DNA from: Arthrobacter beigongshangensis
GTDB lineage: Bacteria; Bacillota; Bacilli; Bacillales_A; Planococcaceae
DNA: 64,000 nucleotides
Assembly: GCF_016820585.1 (NCBI RefSeq)
Contig: NZ_JADHDX010000002.1
Coordinates: 124,001 to 188,000 of the forward strand
Direction of reading: 5' to 3'
The notes below the pieces were generated by a model. It did not search any database. It saw only the letters and a program-made list of their open reading frames with translations, and was not told the origin of the DNA. Positions 1 through 9,031 of the stretch are shown one piece after another (the first letter of the stretch is position 1; each line of letters starts with the position of its first letter). The position numbers were made by a program, and so were the translations under genes.

Positions 1-2
1 AA

Positions 3-659
3 AAACGAACGATATTAACGGCTATTAAAAGAAATGCGATGAAGGGAAAAGCTGAAATCTCACCGATTCATAATGATGATTTACGCTTTAAAACGTGGAA
101 TGATATTGAAAAACCTGAATCTAGAGCAGTTGTACTTATGATGATGGATACGAGCGCCTCTATGGGAAACTTTGAAAAGTATATGGCAAGAAGTTTCTTT
201 TTCTGGATGATGAAGTTTTTACAGACGAAATATGAAACGGTTGAAATTGAATTCATTGCCCATCATACAGAAGCAAAAGTTGTCACGCAAGAAGCCTTTT
301 TTTCAAAGGGAGAGAGTGGGGGAACGATTTGTTCGTCGGCTTATGAGAAGGCACTAGAGCTCATAAAAAAACAATACCATCCCTCGCGCTATAATATTTA
401 CCCTTTTCATTTTTCCGATGGTGAAAATATGTCATCGGATAATGAAAAATGTATTGAACTAGTTAATGAGCTAATGGAAGTATCTAGCTTATTTGGTTAT
501 GGCGAGGTCAATGCACATAGTCGTTTTTCGACATTAATGGCTACTTACAAAAAAATCGAAAACCCAAAGTTTCGTCATTATATTCTAAAGGAAAATCAAG
601 ATGTGTATCATGCATTGAAAAAGTTTTTTTATAATGAAAATCCGGAGGGAGCCGATTGA
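3..659 (+). CDS. yhbH: YhbH-like DUF444 sporulation protein (5' end outside window)
   Basis: The frame is open from the window edge and reads into the Met at 39, so only the C-terminal part is present. Family members run near 390 residues. The visible part has a von Willebrand A-like fold start with the metal-site motif DTSAS in a MMDTSASMG context, and a later FHFSDGEN segment, as expected for DUF444. In B. subtilis yhbH is a sporulation gene next to prkA. Here its stop overlaps the TTG start of spoVR by 4 nt, so the two are translationally coupled. The molecular function of the family is not settled; assignment of family is secure. Confidence 0.88.
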   Translation, partial: KRTILTAIKRNAMKGKAEISPIHNDDLRFKTWNDIEKPESRAVVLMMMDTSASMGNFEKYMARSFFFWMMKFLQTKYETVEIEFIAHHTEAKVVTQEAFFSKGESGGTICSSAYEKALELIKKQYHPSRYNIYPFHFSDGENMSSDNEKCIELVNELMEVSSLFGYGEVNAHSRFSTLMATYKKIENPKFRHYILKENQDVYHALKKFFYNENPEGAD

Positions 660-2053
660 CGGATCGACATGCACTTGAGTATGCTATCGACGAGATTACG
701 GAAATTGCAACTGGATTCGGCTTAGATTTCTATCCAATGCGCTATGAAGTATGTCCCGCTGATATTCTTTATACATTTGGTGCATATGGTATGCCTACGC
801 GATTTACACACTGGAGTTTCGGCAAGCAGTTTCATAAAATGAAGCTACAATATGACCTCGGATTAAGTCAAATCTATGAATTGGTCATTAACTCCAACCC
901 TTGCTATGCGTTCTTATTGGATACGAATAGCCTAATCCAAAACAAGCTGATCATTGCTCATGTCCTTGCTCACTGCGACTTTTTCAAAAATAATGTTCGT
1001 TTTTCGAATACGAGGCGGGATATGGTGGAGAGCATGACGGCTACTGCAGAGCGGATTGCGGGCTATGAAATGCTTTACGGGAAAGAGGAGGTAGAACGTT
1101 TTTTAGATGCAGTTTTAGGCATTCAAGAGCACATCGACCCCTCTATCCGAAGACATCACCTACCAGAGGATTCCCTAGAAGAGAAAGAAATCATACGAAA
1201 AACGGCCTATGATGATTTATGGGATTTAGATAAACGTCAACCAGATAAGAAGAAAACGTCTCCGACTACCTATAAAACACCGCCAAATCCAGAAAAAGAT
1301 CTCCTATTATTTATTTTAAAATATAGTCGTCATTTGGAAGAGTGGCAGCGTGATATTGTAACGATGATGCGTGAAGAAATGCTCTATTTTTGGCCACAGC
1401 TTGAGACGAAAATCATGAATGAAGGCTGGGCATCCTATTGGCATCAACGGATTATTAGAGAGATAGATTTAACGACAGATGAAACAATTGAGTTTGCGAC
1501 TTTGAATGCTAATGTTGTCCAGCCCTCCAAAACAAGCATCAATCCGTATTATCTTGGTGTGAAAATTTTCGAAGATATTGAACAGCGTTATAACCATCCG
1601 ACTGAGGACATGAAGAACTTTGGCGTTCAATTAAATTCAGGTAGAGAGAAAATGTTTGAAGTGAGGGAAATAGAATCGGATATTTCCTTCATTCGAAACT
1701 ATTTAACGAAGGACTTAGTACAGAAGGGAGATCTGTATTTATTTGAAAAGAAGAGGGGAGATTACCGAATTACAACGAAAGATCATGAGGATGTAAGGGA
1801 TCAGCTTATTGCGATGCGTGTGAATGGTGGTTTTCCTTATATCGTCGTAGAAAATGGCGATTATTTGCGGAATGGGGAACTGTATTTAGTCCATCAGTTT
1901 GATGAAAAGGAGCTCGATGTTCGTTACCTAGAACACGTCCTGCCATATATTCATCAATTATGGGGACGTATTGTTCATTTGGAAACGTATGTGGACAATA
2001 AGCAAATTGTCTTTTCCTATGATGGAAAAAAAGTGTATCGACGTTATGTTTAG
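656..2053 (+). CDS. spoVR: SpoVR family protein (spore cortex formation)
   Basis: The product is 465 residues, the usual SpoVR length. It begins with the family-typical N-terminus (ALEYAIDEI, then [20 protein letters not shown]) and has the conserved NEGWASYWH segment near residue 258. SpoVR is needed for normal cortex in B. subtilis; its biochemical activity is unknown. The start is TTG, overlapping the yhbH stop (TTGA), with GGAGG upstream inside yhbH. The yhbH-spoVR pairing is widely conserved and supports both calls. A long hairpin follows the stop. Confidence 0.93.
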   Translation: MTDRHALEYAIDEITEIATGFGLDFYPMRYEVCPADILYTFGAYGMPTRFTHWSFGKQFHKMKLQYDLGLSQIYELVINSNPCYAFLLDTNSLIQNKLIIAHVLAHCDFFKNNVRFSNTRRDMVESMTATAERIAGYEMLYGKEEVERFLDAVLGIQEHIDPSIRRHHLPEDSLEEKEIIRKTAYDDLWDLDKRQPDKKKTSPTTYKTPPNPEKDLLLFILKYSRHLEEWQRDIVTMMREEMLYFWPQLETKIMNEGWASYWHQRIIREIDLTTDETIEFATLNANVVQPSKTSINPYYLGVKIFEDIEQRYNHPTEDMKNFGVQLNSGREKMFEVREIESDISFIRNYLTKDLVQKGDLYLFEKKRGDYRITTKDHEDVRDQLIAMRVNGGFPYIVVENGDYLRNGELYLVHQFDEKELDVRYLEHVLPYIHQLWGRIVHLETYVDNKQIVFSYDGKKVYRRYV

Positions 2054-2077
2054 TAAAAATCGATTGTAATTATTGAG

Positions 2078-2127
2078 TGCCAGATACGTTTCCACATCTA
2101 TTATTAGAGTGGTTAATGTATCTGGCA
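2078..2127. terminator. Bidirectional hairpin between convergent spoVR and the diguanylate cyclase gene
   Basis: Arms TGCCAGATAC and GTATCTGGCA pair perfectly, with further inner pairing (CCAC/GTGG and TCTA/TAGA). It lies between two converging genes, so it probably ends both transcripts. The T-tract is short. Confidence 0.6.
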
Positions 2128-2140
2128 TTTGATTGATGGT

Positions 2141-3718
2141 TTAGTGTTCCATATCTTTTTCCTTAGACTTAAGTTTATGCTTATACATATTTGCGTCCGC
2201 CAATTGAAACAAGTCCTTAAAATTATTTGCATCCGCTGGGAAGAAGGCAATGCCGATACTTGGCTCAATTTGTAATGTGATGGATTCTGATGTGAATTTG
2301 TCTTCAGCAAAGTCCTCTAGCAGTCGCGTGCACCAATCAGTTACAGCTTGTTGTGTAGGGAAATTTTCTAAAAAGATGACAAACTCATCCCCTCCCAATC
2401 GCGCAACTAAATCATTTGTCCGAACTGCCTGTTTTAACAGCATCGCTGTATGCTGCAAAACTTCATCCCCAATGGCGTGTCCGTAAGTGTCATTTATACG
2501 TTTAAACCGATTTAAATCAATGAGTACAAGCGCCGATTCCTTTGTTGAACTAGCAGCCAATCTTGTCATTCGATCTTTTACTTTGGGAACAAAATAGGCA
2601 CGGTTATGAAGTGAAGTAAGTACATCATGATAGGCCATATGCTCGATTAAACGGTCGTTTTCAAGTTCTTCTGTGACGTTTCTCCAAATTAAATAAAATA
2701 TTTTATCTTCTTCTAAAAAAATAGTAGAGGTATCAACGGAATAGTGAACAATCTCTTGTGTATCATTAATGATAAAAGTCAAAGGATAATCACGGAGAAC
2801 TTCTTTATCATCAAGTAGAGCGATGAACTGATGCAACACTTCTTTATTATTATCAGTTTGAACAAAATGAAGCATATTTAAGTTTTTATGTCCATGTCGG
2901 AAAATTTCCTTTCTCGAATAGTCATTCAGCTCTAAAATATCCCAGTCGCTATTGATGACCGTAATGGAAATGGGAATTAAGTTAAACATCGCTTGATACT
3001 TTTTAACAGCAGATGGCAATAGATTGAATTTAAAAGCTGAAATTGCAAGTAAAACAGGGAAGATGAACCCGATTAATATGAATGGGTGACGAGGTAAGGC
3101 CCAGTTAAATGTAGGATATTCAAATAGGAATCTAATAAGTAGTACGAAAATAGTCCCGAAAATAAATAAACGCAAAATTTTACGACTTGTTATAGATGTT
3201 GCATGCTTGATGCCATTCAACAATATTCCTATAAAAATCAACATGACAGTGCTAGCGATAGCAAGCGTCGCATAATAGGGAAGATTGAAAATAGGGGTAT
3301 CCCAAATACTATTTTGGATAATTTCTATTTTTGCTATAGACTTGAAGTTAAAGAGCAGAACAATGACTAGGATGAAAAAAGGGATATAGCAAATGAACGG
3401 ATAAAAGGGGATAAGAATGCGTTCAGGTAGCTTGGCTATATGTATAAAGAAATGGAATGTAATTGTAATGATTAGTATACTGATGATTCCGAAAGAAAGA
3501 TGGAGCATAATGGAGTTGTGGGAATTTGGAAGCAAATATCTAATGAACTCTTCGAAAAAAATGAAGCTATAGAGAAAGATTAATACCGCGATGAGTCGAT
3601 TGGTCGTATTTCGATAGTTTTGTGTAATAATTACGCTGGCAACACTATATAAAACGACTCCTGGAATTCCGTATATCATCAAATAGAGAACCAATTGTTG
3701 TACTGGCATAACACTCAC
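2141..3718 (-). CDS. Membrane diguanylate cyclase (7TM-PAS-GGDEF)
   Basis: This 525-residue protein should make cyclic di-GMP from two GTP at the inner face of the membrane. Residues 1-235 hold about seven hydrophobic segments of the histidine-kinase-N-terminal 7TM type. Residues 240-350 look like a PAS sensor (ITVINSDWDILELND). A GGDEF domain follows at about 360-520. The catalytic motif is an intact GGDEF at 442-446, and an RxxD inhibitory site (RTND) lies the canonical five residues before it, so product feedback is expected. ATG with GGAGTGAG upstream. The signal sensed by the 7TM part is not known. No EAL or HD-GYP partner is nearby. Confidence 0.93.
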   Translation of the reverse strand: MSVMPVQQLVLYLMIYGIPGVVLYSVASVIITQNYRNTTNRLIAVLIFLYSFIFFEEFIRYLLPNSHNSIMLHLSFGIISILIITITFHFFIHIAKLPERILIPFYPFICYIPFFILVIVLLFNFKSIAKIEIIQNSIWDTPIFNLPYYATLAIASTVMLIFIGILLNGIKHATSITSRKILRLFIFGTIFVLLIRFLFEYPTFNWALPRHPFILIGFIFPVLLAISAFKFNLLPSAVKKYQAMFNLIPISITVINSDWDILELNDYSRKEIFRHGHKNLNMLHFVQTDNNKEVLHQFIALLDDKEVLRDYPLTFIINDTQEIVHYSVDTSTIFLEEDKIFYLIWRNVTEELENDRLIEHMAYHDVLTSLHNRAYFVPKVKDRMTRLAASSTKESALVLIDLNRFKRINDTYGHAIGDEVLQHTAMLLKQAVRTNDLVARLGGDEFVIFLENFPTQQAVTDWCTRLLEDFAEDKFTSESITLQIEPSIGIAFFPADANNFKDLFQLADANMYKHKLKSKEKDMEH

Positions 3719-4060
3719 TCCTTTAACGTTCAGTAATGGAAAATAGATACTTACTACTAGATTGGTGGTTGCATCAGTTGATTGTTATTAGTATTGTAGT
3801 ACTTTTTGACGATTAATAATAGTCTTTTTAAAACTTTCTTTCATTAATGATTGAAAGAAAGTTTTAGTAGTTCAAGTAGTAAAGATATGCAGTCACGATG
3901 AAAATGACGTTTATTTGACAAAGTCTTTATTATGGCGAATATTGTCCTTCAATAGGACGAGCCGTCATTCCAAAATGCTGTTGAATCTGGTATGGTTAGT
4001 GTATATTTATCTCTAATCCACAGAATTCAAACCTAATTTGATAATGAAAGGATGATTACA
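3719..4060. other. Divergent intergenic region with a 14-bp perfect inverted repeat
   Basis: The region holds the outward promoters of the cyclase gene (minus) and the hemerythrin gene (plus). The arms AAAACTTTCTTTCA (3830-3843) and TGAAAGAAAGTTTT (3852-3865) are perfectly complementary around an 8-nt loop. Neither strand has a T-tract after it, so it is more likely an operator or a structured 5' leader than a terminator. I see no small ORF here. Confidence 0.4.
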
Positions 4061-4498
4061 ATGGCAGAAGCTAATTCAGTACCTAAATCTGGACCTGCTT
4101 TGAAACAACTTTCTGCTCATCACGCGATTCATGAGGGCGGCTTGGCTGGGGCAATTGATAAAACGAATGATATGATGGAATACTTAAAAAAAGGCGATTT
4201 AGAAACAGCCAATAGAGCGGCAGATGCGCTGATTGATTACTGGGTTACACGCATTATTGCCCATGCAGATTCCGAAGAGGCTGGGTTTTATGAAGAGATA
4301 GCGACGAAGAAGTCAGAATTGAAAGAAACGGTCGTTCAATTAACACGGGATCATGATTTACTACGCATAATCGTCAAGGATATCGAAGAGTTGCGTGCGA
4401 AAGAAAATCTAAGTCCAGGCGTGCTTCACCGTTTTCATTCATTACTAGTTGTCAATGAAATACATAGCCGTGATGAAGAAAGATTATTGTTTGAATAA
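4061..4498 (+). CDS. Hemerythrin-like (HHE) domain protein
   Basis: A 145-residue cytoplasmic protein consisting essentially of one four-helix HHE domain. Candidate diiron ligands are spread as in the family: LSAHHAIHEGG near residue 25, AHADSEEAGFYEE near 67-77, RDHDLLR near 103 and EIHSRDEE near 136. Such proteins bind O2, NO or iron; the ligand here is unknown. I chose the ATG at 4061 because GAAAGG ends at 4051, directly against the ATG at 4052, leaving 9 nt to 4061. It is monocistronic with a terminator behind it. A second hemerythrin-type protein is encoded at 34.5 kb. Confidence 0.82.
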   Translation: MAEANSVPKSGPALKQLSAHHAIHEGGLAGAIDKTNDMMEYLKKGDLETANRAADALIDYWVTRIIAHADSEEAGFYEEIATKKSELKETVVQLTRDHDLLRIIVKDIEELRAKENLSPGVLHRFHSLLVVNEIHSRDEERLLFE

Positions 4499-4523
4499 AG
4501 GCACCTATTCTGGTGCTTTTTTC
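4497..4523 (+). terminator. Rho-independent terminator after the hemerythrin gene
   Basis: Short stem GCACC/GGTGC with flanking A/T pairs, loop TATTCT, then a run of six T. It overlaps the stop codon region. Confidence 0.65.
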
Positions 4524-4564
4524 TTTGACGAAGGAACAAGGAGAGGATTCACATCGAAAAAGCT

Positions 4565-6322
4565 TTGAACATTTTAACAACGTATTTTGGATATCCTTCT
4601 TTTAGAACGGGGCAGGAACAAGTCATTCGTGGGGTCATGCAAGGGCAAGATACACTTTGTGTCATGCCGACAGGAGGCGGAAAATCAGTCTGTTACCAAG
4701 TGCCAGCACTTGTAATGGAGGGGACTGTTTTAGTTATTTCACCACTTATTTCACTCATGAAAGACCAAGTCGATGCGCTACACCAAGTTGGCATCCCCGC
4801 TGCGTACATTAATAGTTCTCTATCATCGGAAGAATATTTCGGTACGATGGAACTAGCGATGGAGGGCAAGTATCGATTGCTCTATGTGGCACCAGAACGA
4901 CTTGATTCACTAGCATTCAAAAATCAGTTACGTCAAATGACGATTCCGATGATTGCCATCGATGAAGCACACTGTATTTCACAATGGGGGCATGATTTCC
5001 GTCCAAGCTACCGCAATATTAGTAGTATTGTTTCATTATTCGATGAGAAACCGGTCGTGCTCGCACTGACAGCAACTGCAACACCCGATGTGCGGGAAGA
5101 TATTTGTCGCCAGCTTGGGATTAGCGAAGCCAACACAGTGATGACAGGCTTCGAACGAGCAAATCTCACTTTTTCCGTTGTTAAGGGACAAGGACGTGAG
5201 AAATTCGTCAAGGATTATGTGAAGAAAAACGATGGAGAAGCGGGTATCATTTACGCGGCAACGCGCAAGGCGGTCGATTCTGTATATGAAACCTTGCGGA
5301 AAAGTGGGGTAGCCGTCGCGAAATACCATGCAGGCTTAGGCGACGTCGAACGACAATCAGAGCAGGACAGATTTTTGATGGATGAAGCAACGGTGATGGT
5401 CGCGACGAATGCCTTTGGGATGGGGATTGACAAATCCAATATTCGTTACGTCATTCATTATCAAATGCCGAAAAATATGGAGAGTTATTACCAAGAAGCA
5501 GGTCGTGCAGGGCGTGATGGACTCGATAGTGCCTGTACAATCTTATTTTCATCACAAGATGTGCAAACGCAACGATTCCTTATCGATCAGTCGCAGGATG
5601 AAAGTCGTATCCCTGCGGAATTGGAAAAATTGCAGTCGATGATTGACTTTTGCCATACAGAAGCCTGTCTGCAGAAATTCATCATTACCTATTTCGGGGA
5701 AACAGATGTTGTTAATTGTGGTCGCTGCGCGAATTGTACGGATACACGGGAAAGCTCAGATGTTACAGTGGATGTCCAAAAGGTATTATCTTGTGTCATT
5801 CGCATGAAGCAACGCTTTGGCAAGACGATGATTGCACAAGTATTGACGGGATCCCGCAATAAGAAAGTGCTCGAATTTGGCTTTGACAAACTACCTACCT
5901 ATGGTTTAATGAAAGATCGGAGTGCAAAAGATATTTCCGATTTCATCGAATTTATTATTTCGGAAAACTATCTAGGTGTTGAAAATGGCCAATTCCCAAT
6001 TATTTATGTTAGTGAGCAAGGAAAAGAAGTCTTAACAGGTGGCATAAAAGTGCATCGTAAAGTGTCCGTCATTACGAAACAAATTACTGCCGACAATCCG
6101 TTGTTTGAGCAACTTCGTGTACTTCGTCGCCAATTAGCACAGGATGCAGGTGTACCGCCATTCGTTGTCTTTTCGGATAAATCCTTACAAGACATGGCAG
6201 CGAGAATGCCTATCACCGAAGAAGACTTCCTCGCAGTGAATGGTGTCGGTCAGGCTAAGCTTGAGCGTTATGGTGAAGCGTTTATGAATGAAATTAAATT
6301 GTATACAATGCAAAATGTATAA
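4565..6322 (+). CDS. recQ: ATP-dependent DNA helicase RecQ
   Basis: 3'-5' DNA helicase for recombination and fork repair. Visible are Walker A (MPTGGGKS, about residue 32), the Walker B/DEAH box within AIDEAHCISQWGHDF, motif VI (QEAGRAGRDG), four Cys of the RQC zinc site (CHTEACLQ followed by CGRCANC) and a C-terminal HRDC domain near 510-585. It is very close to B. subtilis RecQ (YocI) over its length, while RecS lacks HRDC. The TTG at 4565 gives a slightly short N-terminus. The frame stays open upstream through codons reading IEKA, and a GGAGAGG lies at 4540-4546, so a rare ATC start at 4553 is possible. Confidence 0.95.
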   Translation: MNILTTYFGYPSFRTGQEQVIRGVMQGQDTLCVMPTGGGKSVCYQVPALVMEGTVLVISPLISLMKDQVDALHQVGIPAAYINSSLSSEEYFGTMELAMEGKYRLLYVAPERLDSLAFKNQLRQMTIPMIAIDEAHCISQWGHDFRPSYRNISSIVSLFDEKPVVLALTATATPDVREDICRQLGISEANTVMTGFERANLTFSVVKGQGREKFVKDYVKKNDGEAGIIYAATRKAVDSVYETLRKSGVAVAKYHAGLGDVERQSEQDRFLMDEATVMVATNAFGMGIDKSNIRYVIHYQMPKNMESYYQEAGRAGRDGLDSACTILFSSQDVQTQRFLIDQSQDESRIPAELEKLQSMIDFCHTEACLQKFIITYFGETDVVNCGRCANCTDTRESSDVTVDVQKVLSCVIRMKQRFGKTMIAQVLTGSRNKKVLEFGFDKLPTYGLMKDRSAKDISDFIEFIISENYLGVENGQFPIIYVSEQGKEVLTGGIKVHRKVSVITKQITADNPLFEQLRVLRRQLAQDAGVPPFVVFSDKSLQDMAARMPITEEDFLAVNGVGQAKLERYGEAFMNEIKLYTMQNV

Positions 6323-6369
6323 AAAACGTCCGAGGCGCAACAGTAATGACTGGCGCTTCGGACGTTTTT
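6322..6369. terminator. Bidirectional terminator between recQ and the transporter gene
   Basis: Arms AACGTCCGAGGCGC and GCGCTTCGGACGTT, flanked by A-run and T-run, serve both convergent genes. Confidence 0.85.
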
Positions 6370-6379
6370 CACTTTAAAA

Positions 6380-7021
6380 TTACTCATTTAATGGAACAGG
6401 TTCGTTCCCAGCGCTACTATTATTTTTCCGACAGAGCGCGACGAGTGCATAGACAAGTGGTGTTTCCAAAATTGTTACAATGAATTTAAAGACATATTGC
6501 GATGCAATTAGCGCAAGAAGCGCGCTGAATGGCATTGTGCCTATAAATGCAATGGTGAGAAAAATGGATGTATCAATCAACTGGCTTACCATAGTCGATG
6601 AATTATTTCGTAGCCATAATTTCTTTTCGCCATGACGCCTTTTTAATTTATCAAAAATGAGTACATCGATATTTTGGCTAACTAGATAGGCGATAAGGCT
6701 AGCAGTGGTCACACGGAAACCTGCTGTAAAAATAGTTTCGAATGATTGCTGGTGCTCGTAAAAAGAAGCAGCGGGCAATTGAATTGCAATCCAAATGAAA
6801 ATAATCGCAAATAGCTGTGTTAAGAAGCCGGTTAGTACTGTTCGATGTGCGGCTTTTTTTCCATACACTTCTGTAATGACATCGAGAATAGGATAGGTAA
6901 ACACATAGACAATAACCGCTGCAGGTAAGACAATCCAGCTACCAATGCTAAATAATTTCACTGCTAATATATTGGATAAAATCAATAATCCGACGAAAAG
7001 TCCATTTAAATAATAGAGCAT
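6380..7021 (-). CDS. yhhQ: Queuosine precursor (preQ0/preQ1) ECF-independent transporter, YhhQ/DUF165 family
   Basis: A 213-residue membrane protein with about six hydrophobic segments and the YhhQ-family stretches AAVIVYVFTYPILDVITEVYGKK and SQNIDVLIFDKLKRR (conserved DxxTExYGK and Q-N-x-D). Family members import 7-cyano-7-deazaguanine or preQ1 for queuosine in tRNA. The ATG at 7021 is preferred over the TTG at 7039, because GAAAGGACG lies between them at proper spacing. It follows queF on the same strand and should be on the transcript controlled by the preQ1 riboswitch. This layout suggests salvage of the precursor. Substrate assignment rests on family and context. Confidence 0.88.
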   Translation of the reverse strand: MLYYLNGLFVGLLILSNILAVKLFSIGSWIVLPAAVIVYVFTYPILDVITEVYGKKAAHRTVLTGFLTQLFAIIFIWIAIQLPAASFYEHQQSFETIFTAGFRVTTASLIAYLVSQNIDVLIFDKLKRRHGEKKLWLRNNSSTMVSQLIDTSIFLTIAFIGTMPFSALLALIASQYVFKFIVTILETPLVYALVALCRKNNSSAGNEPVPLNE

Positions 7022-7039
7022 ATAGAGTCGTCCTTTCAA

Positions 7040-7537
7040 TTAACGGTTATCGATCTTTTCCGGATACATGTCATGATTCATCATCCGGTGATCGGCCATT
7101 TTCTCATATTTTGTGCCAGGTATTCCATAGTTACAATAAGGATCGATAGACAAACCGCCACGTGGCGTGAATTTACCCCATACTTCTATATAACGCGGTT
7201 CAATCAGTTTGATTAAATCATTCATAATAATATTGATGCAGTCCTCATGGAAATCTCCGTGGTTTCGGAAGCTAAACAGATATAGCTTGAGCGATTTACT
7301 TTCTACAAGCTTTTTATCTGGAATAAAACTAATATAGATTGTCGCAAAATCAGGTTGTCCTGTCATCGGGCAAAGTGATGTAAACTCCGGGCAGTTGAAT
7401 TTTACAAAGTAGTCGCGATCGACGTGCATGCTATCAACCGATTCTAAAATGCTAGGATTGTACTCATACATGTATTTCGTGTTCTGATTACCGAGTAATG
7501 TTAAATCGGTCAATGTTGCTTCATCTCTTCCAGCCAA
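7040..7537 (-). CDS. queF: NADPH-dependent 7-cyano-7-deazaguanine reductase
   Basis: QueF reduces preQ0 to preQ1, the base inserted into tRNA by Tgt. The 165-residue length fits the unimodular (YkvM-type) class. The catalytic Cys lies in [14 protein letters not shown] (near residue 56), followed by the substrate segment [21 protein letters not shown] and the C-terminal [16 protein letters not shown]. The start is TTG with AGGAGG 8-9 nt upstream. A preQ1-I aptamer and a terminator precede it on the same strand, giving product feedback. The precursor transporter gene follows directly. No queC, queD or queE lies in the window. Confidence 0.96.
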   Translation of the reverse strand: MAGRDEATLTDLTLLGNQNTKYMYEYNPSILESVDSMHVDRDYFVKFNCPEFTSLCPMTGQPDFATIYISFIPDKKLVESKSLKLYLFSFRNHGDFHEDCINIIMNDLIKLIEPRYIEVWGKFTPRGGLSIDPYCNYGIPGTKYEKMADHRMMNHDMYPEKIDNR

Positions 7538-7582
7538 TAAAAAAACCTCCTAAAAATTTGTCAGGGAGGGTCATAAACGCCG

Positions 7583-7611
7583 AAAAAAAAGCCATGTCGA
7601 ATGGACATGGC
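7583..7611 (-). terminator. Intrinsic terminator of the preQ1 riboswitch
   Basis: On the minus strand arms GCCATGTC and GACATGGC (loop CATTC) are followed by eight T. It lies between aptamer and queF, so it is the probable expression platform. Confidence 0.88.
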
Positions 7612-7625
7612 GAAGTATCGTCATC

Positions 7626-7662
7626 CATAGTTTTTTTAAGAGGGTCGCTATGAACCTCTCCC
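7626..7662 (-). ncRNA. preQ1-I riboswitch aptamer
   Basis: Read on the minus strand, it contains AGAGGTTCATAGCGACCCTC followed by a run of A and CTA. This is the small class I fold: P1 AGAGG/CCCTC, a loop, and an A-rich tail that forms the pseudoknot. It stands about 90-125 nt before the queF start, just before a strong terminator, as in B. subtilis queCDEF leaders. Ligand binding should stop queF and transporter transcription. Confidence 0.92.
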
Positions 7663-7690
7663 AGACGGGGTATTCGTTTCGTCTTTGACA

Positions 7691-8857
7691 TTAACCGACT
7701 AATGATGATTTGTCAATAGCCCTATTTTTTTTCATACCCATGAGTGCATACAAAGCAACGGCTAGTAAAATAACGCCTGTCAGCATGAAGCCACCTTTGT
7801 AGGTGAGGTCTAGGAATCCGATGACACTAGATCCTGCAACGACACCGATAGAGAAGAAAGCATAGAAATAACCGTACGCTTTTCCACGAAATTCTGCCGA
7901 GGACGAGTCAATAAGCAATGAATTGATGGAGGGAAACAAGAATGCAAATCCAGCTCCGTAAATAGTCATTGCCATGTACAAGTAATTCAATTGTTCAAGT
8001 TGACTAAGCAACAGCATAGCTACTCCCATCAAGGAAATTCCGAAAGCCAACGTGACCATTGGACGTACGCGGTCAAAAATCCGGTTGATGGGCAATAAAA
8101 AGATAAGGATAGCTACAACACCAAATGTACTAAGTAATAGACCACTCGTTTTCGTATCAAAGCCAAGCGCATCCACTTTTAGAGGTAAAACAAGTGCCAA
8201 TACACCTTGTGAAAACATTAAAAAGAATGCCCCGGCAAATGCGCGTACCATACCTGGATGGTGGAACAAATACTTAACTTTAAAATGTGTAGCTTGTTCA
8301 GTTGAATGTTTGCGGACATATGTAAATGTGCGTAGAACAAAGAAAGCAGCTATGGCTAATAGAAGCATAATACCGCCGTTGACGGCCATTATGAACGGTG
8401 TGCTTGTCTTAGCGGCAACAATGCCTCCGTAGGCTGGACCAACAATGGCAGCCATTCCGACAAACGCACCTGAAATAGCAACACTTTTTCCACGTTTCGA
8501 TTCTTCGGCACGGTTTGCCAGGAAAGTGAAAGCTGCTGGGACAATTAGTCCTTCCATGAATCCGTGAACAAAACGGACACCGAGCAGTGAAAGTGGTCCG
8601 GTTGCAAATGAATAAAGGAAAAGTGATAATGCAGCTGTAAAAAGCCCAATGAGCAGAATAATAAATGGACCTTTTTTATCTGTCATGAAGCCAGAAATAA
8701 TGTTTCCAATCGTGTTTGAAAATGAATACATTCCAACTACCAAACCTATTAAAAATGGCGAAGCACCAAGAGATAAAGCGAAGGGGCTCATGATAGGTAA
8801 TTGTGAAAATAAATCAAAAAACGAGAAAAATACAATAAGATAAACAAAACCACGCAT
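7691..8857 (-). CDS. Major facilitator superfamily transporter
   Basis: A 388-residue protein with twelve predicted membrane segments. The loop between segments 2 and 3 reads GNIISGFMTDKKGPFI, a variant of MFS motif A (GxxxDxxG). Drug/H+ antiporter members look like this, with charged loop VRFVHGFMEG and a glycine-rich segment 5 (GAFVGMAAIVGPAYGG, antiporter motif C-like). That suggests efflux, but the substrate cannot be read from sequence. It is upstream of and codirectional with queF, but the riboswitch promoter should make that a separate unit. The ATG has an AGGC-rich, modest ribosome site. Confidence 0.85.
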   Translation of the reverse strand: MRGFVYLIVFFSFFDLFSQLPIMSPFALSLGASPFLIGLVVGMYSFSNTIGNIISGFMTDKKGPFIILLIGLFTAALSLFLYSFATGPLSLLGVRFVHGFMEGLIVPAAFTFLANRAEESKRGKSVAISGAFVGMAAIVGPAYGGIVAAKTSTPFIMAVNGGIMLLLAIAAFFVLRTFTYVRKHSTEQATHFKVKYLFHHPGMVRAFAGAFFLMFSQGVLALVLPLKVDALGFDTKTSGLLLSTFGVVAILIFLLPINRIFDRVRPMVTLAFGISLMGVAMLLLSQLEQLNYLYMAMTIYGAGFAFLFPSINSLLIDSSSAEFRGKAYGYFYAFFSIGVVAGSSVIGFLDLTYKGGFMLTGVILLAVALYALMGMKKNRAIDKSSLVG

Positions 8858-9031
8858 AATAAATAAAGCCTCTTTTCGTTTGAAGATACCATCTTCTACC
8901 TTAACATTTTTCTCGCCTGATTGGAAAAGGATAGATTGTGAACATTGAAAAACGGATTATTAGAGGTGGCTTTTCTTACGTTAGAACGCTAAAATCATAA
9001 GATAGTTGAATTACGAAAGGGGAAATGAACA

